Assembly (NCBI GenBank): GCA_910583555.1
Contig: CAJTXO010000004.1
Span: forward strand, 62,001-126,000
From: an uncultured Eubacterium sp.
Lineage (GTDB): Bacteria > Bacillota > Clostridia > Lachnospirales > Lachnospiraceae
Reading direction: 5' to 3'
DNA length: 64,000 bases
The notes below the pieces were generated by a model. That model ran no database searches. It had not been told where the DNA came from and was given only the letters and a program-made list of their open reading frames with translations. Position 1 is the first letter of the stretch; each line of letters opens with the position of its first letter. A program made the translations under genes and the position numbers. Of this stretch, positions 26,433 through 32,823 are shown piece by piece.

Positions 26433-27251
26433 TTATTCGGAAATCTCTGACGGCTCCGGTTCCTTCGTGGATTCCGGCGCTTTTGTCGGATCCGGAGCCT
26501 TTGTGGGCTCCGGTGCTTTCGTCGGTTCCGGTGCTTTTGTCGGAGTTGGTGCTTTTGTAGGTTCTGGTTCTTTTGTCGGGTCCGGTTTTTCTATTTTATC
26601 CGGTTTTTCTGTTTTTCTCGGTTTCTTTGTTGCATTTGGCTTTTTCGTCGCCTTTGGTTTGGCGGTCGGTTTTGGTTTCACGGTAGCTGCCGGTTTCGGT
26701 GTTGACACGGAAGGCGCTTCCGGTTCGTTCGCCGGTTTTCTCGTACTCAGGTAGATCGTACTTATATAACCTTCTGTTCCATTAAATGTAACGTGTGTCC
26801 ATTCCTTGTCAAATTTAATGATCGACACCTTATCCCCCGGCTGGAGTTTTCCGATCACTGCCGCTGTGAGCTTCGGTTCTTTACGAAGATTGACAACCGT
26901 AGTCGCATAGGCGGTGTCGGCTGTTTTCAAATTCTCATCTTCTTCGTCATCCTCATTCATAAAATCTTCTTCGTTGTGATTGATAATAGCTGATTGATAC
27001 GGCTCATCCGTTTCTTCCGGCTCTTCTGCTTCAAACGCGGGCTCGGATACGAGAACAGGGGTATCATCATCGACCTCGTCGTCGGTTTCAACCGTTTCAT
27101 TACTGGCGGCAAGATATACCCCGCTAACCTTTACAACAGCAAAAATCAAAAAAATGGAGATCAGGCCTGTCCAGATACCCACGATAAGTTCAAATCGAAA
27201 TTTTTTATCATTTTTTAATTTTTCACCAAATTTTTGTTTCCCTTCACTCAT
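26433..27251 (-). CDS. Membrane-anchored SH3-domain protein with proline/threonine repeats
   Basis: 272 residues from the ATG at 27251, with GGAG upstream. A basic cytoplasmic N-terminus, a membrane segment (about 23-45), an acidic spacer, then a bacterial SH3 domain at about 105-170 (TTVVNLRKEP...VIGKLQPGDKVSIIKF...GTEGYISTIYL). The tail is Lys/Pro/Thr-rich and ends in six-residue T-K-A-P-E-P units. SH3b domains usually bind cell wall, so an extracytoplasmic wall-binding role is inferred. It heads the minus-strand run and diverges from lexA. Confidence 0.75.
   Translation of the reverse strand: MSEGKQKFGEKLKNDKKFRFELIVGIWTGLISIFLIFAVVKVSGVYLAASNETVETDDEVDDDTPVLVSEPAFEAEEPEETDEPYQSAIINHNEEDFMNEDDEEDENLKTADTAYATTVVNLRKEPKLTAAVIGKLQPGDKVSIIKFDKEWTHVTFNGTEGYISTIYLSTRKPANEPEAPSVSTPKPAATVKPKPTAKPKATKKPNATKKPRKTEKPDKIEKPDPTKEPEPTKAPTPTKAPEPTKAPEPTKAPDPTKAPESTKEPEPSEISE
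26462..26587. repeat. Seven 18-bp repeats in the SH3-protein tail
   Basis: Units of the form GCTTTTGTCGGATCCGGA repeat every 18 bp from about 26462 to 26587 and encode T-K-A-P-E-P hexapeptides. Confidence 0.8.
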
Positions 27252-27309
27252 TTGCTTCTCTCTCCTTATTAAGTATCGAGGTGGCATTCACCAAAACGCT
27301 TTCTTATCT

Positions 27310-27338
27310 ATTATAACTTTATCGCACGCATTTGTCTA
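27310..27338 (-). promoter_or_regulatory. Promoter of the SH3-mutS-mutL run
   Basis: On the minus strand: -35 TAGACA (27333-27338), 17-nt spacer, -10 TATAAT (27310-27315). It lies about 60 nt upstream of the SH3 gene and faces away from the lexA promoter. Confidence 0.65.
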
Positions 27339-27454
27339 CTATAAATATCAATTTTCTTCCCGCGTTCTACATTTTTTGTGCTCTGTCCATTCAAAGCATT
27401 TGCATTGTTTTTCTTTTTTATACGCGGCAGAACGGCATAAATTCAAAAAAATCA

Positions 27455-27493
27455 GAACAAACGTTTGACATCAGAACATAAATGTGCTATAGT
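27455..27493 (+). promoter_or_regulatory. lexA promoter with LexA box
   Basis: -35 TTGACA (27465-27470), 17-nt spacer, -10 TATAGT (27488-27493). The sequence GAACAAACGTTT at 27455-27466 fits the Gram-positive LexA operator (GAAC-N4-GTTY) and overlaps the -35 by two bases, the usual arrangement for lexA autorepression. Confidence 0.85.
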
Positions 27494-27527
27494 AATATTA
27501 TCAACACATAATCAGGAGGGAAAACCT

Positions 27528-28145
27528 ATGGGAAATGGTCGCATTTCAGCCAAACAAAGTGAAATTTTAGAGTATATAAAAGAAGAGATCCTGTCAAAGG
27601 GTTATCCGCCCGCCGTCCGTGAAATCTGCCAGGCGGTACACTTAAAATCCACATCTTCTGTCCATTCGCATCTGGAAACACTGGAAAAGAATGGTTATAT
27701 CCGCAGGGATCCTACGAAACCGCGGGCGATCGAGATTATAGATGATAATTTTAACCTCACGCGAAAAGAGATGCGGAACATTCCGATCATCGGAACAGTA
27801 GCGGCGGGCCAGCCGATTTTTGCGGAACAAAACATCAGCGGATACTTTCCTCTTCTCGCAGATGAACTGCCGGCCGGCGATCTGTTCATTCTGAACGTAC
27901 GCGGCGATAGCATGATCAATATCGGCATTTACGAAGGGGACAAGGTTATCGTACAACAGACACCGACTGCCAGAAACGGTGATATCGTCGTCGCTCTTGT
28001 CGATGACTCCGCCACGGTGAAAACTTATTACAAGGAAGGTTCACGTTTCCGACTCCAGCCGGAAAACGATACGATGGAGCCTATTTATGTGGATCACGTC
28101 GTTATCCTCGGAGTTGTGATCGGATTGTTCCGGTTGATGAAGTAA
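27528..28145 (+). CDS. lexA: SOS repressor LexA
   Basis: 205 residues from the ATG at 27528, preceded by AGGAGGG; a longer frame upstream would include the promoter and is rejected. The winged helix-turn-helix (1-65) has GYPPAVREIC and STSSVHSHL. The self-cleavage site is A93-G94 in TVAAGQP, and the catalytic pair is S128 in RGDSM and K165 in ATVKTYY. RecA-stimulated autocleavage releases SOS genes after DNA damage. Confidence 0.97.
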   Translation: MGNGRISAKQSEILEYIKEEILSKGYPPAVREICQAVHLKSTSSVHSHLETLEKNGYIRRDPTKPRAIEIIDDNFNLTRKEMRNIPIIGTVAAGQPIFAEQNISGYFPLLADELPAGDLFILNVRGDSMINIGIYEGDKVIVQQTPTARNGDIVVALVDDSATVKTYYKEGSRFRLQPENDTMEPIYVDHVVILGVVIGLFRLMK

Positions 28146-28173
28146 GTAGCTCTCACGGGTAAGCAGTTCTCAC
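28143..28173. repeat. Short tandem duplication at the lexA stop codon
   Basis: TAAGTAGCTCTCAC at 28143-28156, which begins with the lexA stop, recurs as TAAGCAGTTCTCAC at 28160-28173 (period 17 bp, two differences). Confidence 0.65.
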
Positions 28174-28189
28174 ATCGAAACATGTGAAA

Positions 28190-28238
28190 CAGCGATCTCC
28201 CGACAGAATTATCTATGTGCCGGGAGATTGCTGTTTTT
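28190..28238 (+). terminator. Intrinsic terminator of lexA
   Basis: CAGCGATCTCCCG (28190-28202) pairs with CGGGAGATTGCTG (28221-28233), 13 bp with one G-U pair, followed by five T residues. It stands 45 bp after the lexA stop. Confidence 0.85.
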
Positions 28239-28306
28239 ATTCACATTTTGTCAGGCTGGTTCGTTTGTTCTGCCTTGTTCATTTGCTCCGCCTCGTTTCC
28301 CTGTAT

Positions 28307-28669
28307 TTATCTGGCGCCTTCCAGCGAGTCCGGTTCGACGCTCACGCCGTCCCGCCAGATTCGTTCCAGGTCATAAAACAACCGGTCTTCCGGTGAAAAA
28401 ATATGGACGATGACATCGCCGTAATCCATGAGGATCCAGGTGGAGTTCCGATTGCCTTCCTTCTGCTTGAGCGAAATGCCGTTTTGCTGCATTTTCATTT
28501 CCACATTATCCGATAACGCCAGGATCTGGGTATTGCTGTTTCCGTTCGCGATGATGAGATAATCAGCGATGACAGAAATTTCATCAATCTTAATGATCCG
28601 GATATCCTTTCCCAGTTTTTCATCCAGGGCGTCATATGCGACTTTCGCCATTTCCTTTGCATCCAGCAT
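28307..28669 (-). CDS. rsfS: Ribosomal silencing factor RsfS
   Basis: 120 residues from the ATG at 28669, with AGGAG 7 nt upstream. The family core includes D-A-K-E-M-A near the start, A-D-Y-L-I-I-A-N-G-N-S-N-T-Q and S-T-W-I-L-M-D-Y-G-D-V-I-V-H-I-F. RsfS binds L14 and blocks subunit joining in starved cells. It overlaps the end of nadD-yqeK by 38 bp and is the last gene of this operon. Confidence 0.94.
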   Translation of the reverse strand: MLDAKEMAKVAYDALDEKLGKDIRIIKIDEISVIADYLIIANGNSNTQILALSDNVEMKMQQNGISLKQKEGNRNSTWILMDYGDVIVHIFSPEDRLFYDLERIWRDGVSVEPDSLEGAR

Positions 28670-29873
28670 GTTCATTCTCCTCTCTATAATACTGATATGT
28701 TTCCAGTGTCAGCGGATCTATGGGCGCCTTCGTCTGCTGCAGATAGGACACACAGCACGCCAAAACCATCCTCAGCGCCCTGTCAATATCCAGATAGCAC
28801 ATTTTCCGGATTTCGGTCAGGGAATGAGGCCGGCAATCCATCTCCCTGCCCGGCTCCATATAGTCCGCCACGTAAATGATCTTCTCAAAAAGTCCCATAC
28901 CCGGCCGCCCGGTCGTATGATATCGTATGGCGTCCAGGATCTCTTCGTCTTCCATGCCATACCGGGTTCTGGCAAAATGCGCGCCTAATTTCCCGTGGAT
29001 GAGCACCGTATTATCCCGCTCCACATCAGAGAGGGGGATCTTTTCCTGTTCACATATTTCAACCCATTCCTTCCCGGTAAAATATTTCGCGCAGTCATGC
29101 AAAAGTCCAGCCATATAGGCCCTTTTCGGGTCGGCATTGTGAACGGCTGCGATATTTGCGGCCGTCGCCGCTACACTGAGCGTGTGTAGGAAACGTTTTG
29201 GTTTCAGACTGGCCGCCAGATAACCGATCAGTTCATGCGCGGAAGGACTGTGCTCGAACACAGGAGATGAAAAACCGTATAACTGGTTCGAACGGATATA
29301 ACGCTCGACACACGCAGGTACGTAATCCGAAATAGAACAGTGATCGGCCAGTTTTTCGCGGATCATTTCAGATGAGATGGATATTGGCGGCATCTGGATC
29401 TCGGAAATTTTTGCGCCGTACTTTTTCTCGTAGTGATGGATCAGTTCGCGGATCCGCCCATTATCGGTTTCGTCGCGATTTGCCGCTAAAATCCGGCAGT
29501 GCTTAAATATATAAGCCGGCTCATTCCACTGTTCCATCGCTGCCAGCGAATCGCCGCCGAGAATAAAATAAAATTTGTCATCCGGATATAACTGTTTCAG
29601 CGCGGCGATCGTATCTTTCGTATATGTCGTTCCCTCCCGGACAAGCTCCAGATCTGAAAAAAGAAAAGCGGGGTTGTCCTGTATGGCATGCTGTATCATG
29701 CGTTTCCGGTGTTTGTCAGATGCAATATCCTTCTTTTTTTTATGAGGTGGATTTTTAGACGGCATGAACAATACCTTTTTCAGCTGAAACTGCCGTCTGG
29801 CTTCTTCTGCCATGATCAGATGGACATTGTGTACCGGATTAAACGTTCCCCCCATAATACCGATTCGAGCCAT
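28632..29873 (-). CDS. nadD: NadD-YqeK fusion: nicotinate-nucleotide adenylyltransferase plus HD-domain Ap4A hydrolase
   Basis: 413 residues. The N-terminal ~200 residues are NadD: GGTFNPVHNVHL at 8-19 (nucleotidyl-transferase H-x-x-H type) and SISSEMIR at 165-172. Residues ~207-400 are YqeK: a histidine near 230, the LLHDCAK HD motif at 257-263, YHTTG and YVADYMEPGR. NadD makes deamido-NAD; YqeK-type HD proteins cleave diadenosine tetraphosphate symmetrically. In Bacillus the two are separate adjacent genes, so this is a fusion in one frame with no break. Confidence 0.93.
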   Translation of the reverse strand: MARIGIMGGTFNPVHNVHLIMAEEARRQFQLKKVLFMPSKNPPHKKKKDIASDKHRKRMIQHAIQDNPAFLFSDLELVREGTTYTKDTIAALKQLYPDDKFYFILGGDSLAAMEQWNEPAYIFKHCRILAANRDETDNGRIRELIHHYEKKYGAKISEIQMPPISISSEMIREKLADHCSISDYVPACVERYIRSNQLYGFSSPVFEHSPSAHELIGYLAASLKPKRFLHTLSVAATAANIAAVHNADPKRAYMAGLLHDCAKYFTGKEWVEICEQEKIPLSDVERDNTVLIHGKLGAHFARTRYGMEDEEILDAIRYHTTGRPGMGLFEKIIYVADYMEPGREMDCRPHSLTEIRKMCYLDIDRALRMVLACCVSYLQQTKAPIDPLTLETYQYYREENEHAGCKGNGESRI

Positions 29874-29932
29874 GATTTCCCTCTTTTCTTCCTTTTTTCT
29901 TTCTAAAATCCGCGAAAAAAATTTGTAAGATC

Positions 29933-30244
29933 CTACTTTTTCTTAGGAGAATCGGGAAGGACGATCTTTTTTTCCTTTTTATCCTTCGGTTCCCTGTAAA
30001 GAACGATCTTTTTTCCGATGACCTGGACGACCTGGGAACGTGTCCGCTCCGCAATCGTTTCCGCCAGTCCTCTCGGATCGTCAAAGCAATTTTTCAGTAC
30101 ATGGAGCTTGATCAATTCCCTGGCTTCCAGCGCCTCATCTACTGCTTTTGTCAGTTCCGGCGTAACAGACGCTTTTCCAATCTGCAGCACCGGTTCCAGC
30201 TTCATGGCAAGTCCTCTTAAATAGGCCCTCTGTTTGCTTGTCAT
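29933..30244 (-). CDS. yhbY: YhbY-family ribosome assembly RNA-binding protein
   Basis: 103 residues. A CRS1-YhbY domain spans nearly the whole protein: SKQRAYLRGLAMKLEP, the G-K-x-S/A-V-T-x-E loop and a beta-strand with VVQVIGKKIVLYR. The tail is Lys-rich. It binds pre-50S particles. AGGAGGA precedes the ATG. It sits between obgE and nadD, as in Bacillus (yqeI). Confidence 0.93.
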   Translation of the reverse strand: MTSKQRAYLRGLAMKLEPVLQIGKASVTPELTKAVDEALEARELIKLHVLKNCFDDPRGLAETIAERTRSQVVQVIGKKIVLYREPKDKKEKKIVLPDSPKKK

Positions 30245-30267
30245 TTCTTTCCTCCTAATTCTGGTAT

Positions 30268-31554
30268 TTAACGAAAATATTCAAAACTCCATCCATAGAT
30301 CTGTACCGTATCGCCGTCTTCAATCCCCAGTTGTTCCAGTTCTTCCAGAATCCCGTTGTTTTTCATAAAATTCTGGAAAAATTCAAATCCCTTTTCGGAA
30401 TCAAGATTCGTATATCCAAGCATACGTTCCACTCTGGGACCCTCGATCTTAAAGACGCCGTCCTCTTCTTTCCACACGGAATAAGGTTCGTTCTGGAAGT
30501 CAGGTTCCTGGATCATGTACTCTTTTTCGAACATGATCTTATCTTCCTGCTGCTCATCGAGCATTCCTTTGACATGATATAAAAGTTTTTTTACGCCTTT
30601 TCCTGTGACTGCGGAAATCGGGAACACCTGGATCCCCTGCGGCTCAAACTCCTCCCGCAGTAATGTCACAACCGTTTCTTCCTCATCTCCATAAAAACAG
30701 TCGGTCTTATTTGCCGCGATCACCTGCGGACGGGACGCAACTTCCTCGCTGTACGCCCGTAATTCTTCATTTATGACGCGGATATCCTGAATGGGGTCCC
30801 GCCCCTCAGTCGATGCGGCGTCAACCATATGGATCATGACCCTTGTTCGTTCGATATGTTTTAAAAACTGATGCCCAAGCCCGATCCCCTGCGAAGCGCC
30901 TTCGATCAATCCCGGAATATCCGCGATGACAAAGCCATCCGTCCCGTCCAGATCAACCACGCCGAGATTTGGGTTCAACGTCGTAAAATGGTAGTTGGCG
31001 ATCTTTGGCTGCGCGTTTGTGACACGCGACAAAAAGGTGGACTTCCCGACGTTCGGAAATCCGACCAGTCCCACATCCGCAATCGTTTTCAGTTCAAGTA
31101 TAACTTCAAGTTCCATCGCCGGCTTGCCCGGCTGGGCATATTTCGGCACCTGCATCGTAGGCGTAGCGTAATGCTGATTGCCCTTCCCGCCCCGTCCGCC
31201 TTTTAATATGACTTCGCGCTTGTTTTCATAGGACATATCCGTGATGACCTGTCCTGAATTTGCTTCCCGGACGATCGTGCCCGCCGGTACTTTTACGACC
31301 AGGTCGCTGCCGTCCTTGCCGTGGCATCTCCTCTTCCCGCCGGGTTCTCCGTCTCCGGCGCAAAATTTTCGAACATGCCGGAATTCATTTAATGTATTGA
31401 GCCCCGGATCGACTTCAAAGATCAAGTCGCCGCCGCGGCCGCCGTCGCCGCCGTCCGGCCCGCCCGCCGGAACATAAAGCTCGCGGCGGAAGCTCACATG
31501 CCCGTCGCCGCCTTTTCCCGAGCGAATATAAATTTTAGCCTGATCTGCAAACAT
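30268..31554 (-). CDS. obgE: Obg-family GTPase
   Basis: 428 residues. The N-terminal Gly-rich Obg fold (1-158) has GGDGGRGGD; the G domain has GFPNVGKST (G1), DIPGLIEGA (G3) and NKTD (G4); the C-terminal OCT domain follows from about 350. Obg acts in 50S assembly and stress control. It lies just after rpmA, as in most bacteria. Confidence 0.96.
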   Translation of the reverse strand: MFADQAKIYIRSGKGGDGHVSFRRELYVPAGGPDGGDGGRGGDLIFEVDPGLNTLNEFRHVRKFCAGDGEPGGKRRCHGKDGSDLVVKVPAGTIVREANSGQVITDMSYENKREVILKGGRGGKGNQHYATPTMQVPKYAQPGKPAMELEVILELKTIADVGLVGFPNVGKSTFLSRVTNAQPKIANYHFTTLNPNLGVVDLDGTDGFVIADIPGLIEGASQGIGLGHQFLKHIERTRVMIHMVDAASTEGRDPIQDIRVINEELRAYSEEVASRPQVIAANKTDCFYGDEEETVVTLLREEFEPQGIQVFPISAVTGKGVKKLLYHVKGMLDEQQEDKIMFEKEYMIQEPDFQNEPYSVWKEEDGVFKIEGPRVERMLGYTNLDSEKGFEFFQNFMKNNGILEELEQLGIEDGDTVQIYGWSFEYFR

Positions 31555-31600
31555 GTCTCCTCACATTCTGCCGCATCGCGGCGGCTTCGTCCATACTCAA

Positions 31601-31628
31601 AGGGCTGTCAAAATACTTTGACAGCCCT
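31601..31628 (-). terminator. Stem-loop between rpmA and obgE
   Basis: AGGGCTGTCAAA (31601-31612) pairs perfectly with 31617-31628 around a 4-nt loop. On the minus strand it is followed only by TTTGAG, so it is a weak terminator or an attenuator/processing site that could lower obgE expression relative to the ribosomal genes. Confidence 0.7.
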
Positions 31629-31642
31629 CATATCACCTTACC

Positions 31643-31930
31643 TTATTCGGCATCGACCGGATACACACTAGCCTGTTTTTTGTTCCTGCCTTTTCTCTCG
31701 AACTTCAGAACGCCATCTACCAGAGCGTATAGTGTATCATCGCCACCTCTTCCGACATTATTGCCCGGATGTATTTTCGTTCCACGCTGTCTGTAAAGAA
31801 TGTTGCCGGCTAATACGAACTGTCCATCTGCTCTTTTCGCGCCCAATCTTTTGGATTCGGAATCACGTCCGTTTTTGGAAGATCCCATTCCCTTTTTATG
31901 GGCAAAAAACTGAAGGTTCATTTTTAACAT
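31643..31930 (-). CDS. rpmA: Ribosomal protein bL27 with cleavable N-terminal extension
   Basis: 95 residues; AGGAGG 8 nt before the ATG. The N-terminus MLKMNLQFFAHKKG contains the Firmicute cleavage motif, cut after FFA so that mature L27 begins HKKG and can reach the peptidyl-transferase centre. The cleaving protease Prp is encoded just upstream. The rest is a normal L27. Confidence 0.97.
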   Translation of the reverse strand: MLKMNLQFFAHKKGMGSSKNGRDSESKRLGAKRADGQFVLAGNILYRQRGTKIHPGNNVGRGGDDTLYALVDGVLKFERKGRNKKQASVYPVDAE

Positions 31931-31954
31931 GTCATTTTCCTCCTAAACAATCAA

Positions 31955-32272
31955 TTAATGTAACGTAACATATTTACTGCCATATGTGTCCTGAATCCCC
32001 TGCACGCCTAAAAACATGGAACGCAAAAGCAGTTTCGCCTTCTCATCTAACGGCTCCCTGCAGGAAAAATCAATGATCCCATCCTTTTCATTCTGGATCA
32101 GATGAAACCGTGTTTCAGAAAACTGCTCAATCGAGTTGATACAATTAAGTACCAGTACCGAAATGCCCGCGCAGACAATGTCTGTCCCTCTCGGAGAAAA
32201 CCCAGCATGACCGGACACATAAAACCCGATAACGTCACCGCTTTCTGATTTCTTCGCATTGATCTGTATCAT
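31955..32272 (-). CDS. prp: Ribosomal-processing cysteine protease Prp
   Basis: 105 residues from the ATG at 32272, with GAGGGTG upstream. The family signature GHAGFSPRGTDIVCAG gives the catalytic pair H22 and C34. Prp removes the N-terminal extension of L27. It lies between rplU and rpmA, its invariable place in Firmicutes. Confidence 0.95.
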   Translation of the reverse strand: MIQINAKKSESGDVIGFYVSGHAGFSPRGTDIVCAGISVLVLNCINSIEQFSETRFHLIQNEKDGIIDFSCREPLDEKAKLLLRSMFLGVQGIQDTYGSKYVTLH

Positions 32273-32301
32273 AAGACACACCCTCTTTGTTACGATAATG
32301 G

Positions 32302-32610
32302 TTAACAACTGATCTTATCGATCTTAACCTGGGTAAATGGCTGCCTGTGCCCATTTTTCTTATGGTAGCCGGTTTTTCTTTTATACCTGTAAACAATAAC
32401 TTTTTTCGCTTTTCCCTCTGCTACGACAGTAGCCGTCACAGATGCACCTGCTACGGTCGGAGTTCCAACCTTTGTCTCGCCGTCGCTTACTACGAGAACC
32501 TGATCAAACGTAACCGTCTCTCCAGCTTCCACACCAAGCTTTTCTACCTTGATCACGTCGCCCTCTTCTACCTTATACTGTTTACCACCGGTTGCTATAA
32601 TCGCGTACAT
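32302..32610 (-). CDS. rplU: Ribosomal protein bL21
   Basis: 102 residues, full length. It begins MYAIIATGGKQYKVEEGD and ends with the conserved KRKTGYHKKNGHRQ and F-T-x-V-K-I stretches. AGGAGG precedes the ATG. It is the first gene of the L21-Prp-L27 operon. Confidence 0.97.
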   Translation of the reverse strand: MYAIIATGGKQYKVEEGDVIKVEKLGVEAGETVTFDQVLVVSDGETKVGTPTVAGASVTATVVAEGKAKKVIVYRYKRKTGYHKKNGHRQPFTQVKIDKISC

Positions 32611-32705
32611 ATAGCACCTCCTAATTCATTTACTCGCCAACTATGGTGCCCGCCTTTCTGACAGACGCAAAAGGGCAGAACTATAACCTCGTTGTGCGGC
32701 ATACT
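32611..32705 (-). promoter_or_regulatory. Probable L21 leader RNA
   Basis: About 95 nt separate the promoter below from the rplU start. Firmicute rplU operons carry a structured autoregulatory leader (L21 leader) in this position. The stretch can fold locally, but I could not verify the family consensus by eye. Confidence 0.45.
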
Positions 32706-32710
32706 TCTAT

Positions 32711-32739
32711 AATATATCACGGGGCAAAACGATTGTCAA
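32711..32739 (-). promoter_or_regulatory. Promoter of the rplU-prp-rpmA operon
   Basis: On the minus strand: a consensus -35 TTGACA (32734-32739), 17-nt spacer, -10 TATATT (32711-32716), about 100 nt upstream of rplU. Confidence 0.8.
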
Positions 32740-32775
32740 TCTTTTTTTTGCGATTTGCTTTTTTGTGCAAATGTC

Positions 32776-32799
32776 ACTCGATTTGCTACTCGATTTGCT
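32776..32799. repeat. Perfect 12-bp tandem duplication
   Basis: ACTCGATTTGCT occurs at 32776-32787 and 32788-32799, with a related GCGATTTGCT at about 32750. It lies between the end of the GH43 gene and the rplU promoter. Confidence 0.8.
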
Positions 32800-32823
32800 A
32801 TTTCGTTATTTGGCAATTGCGAT

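Noticed and set aside
27465..28145. Longer LexA starting at the TTG at 27465
   Set aside because: That TTG is part of the -35 hexamer. The ATG at 27528 has AGGAGG and gives the normal LexA length.
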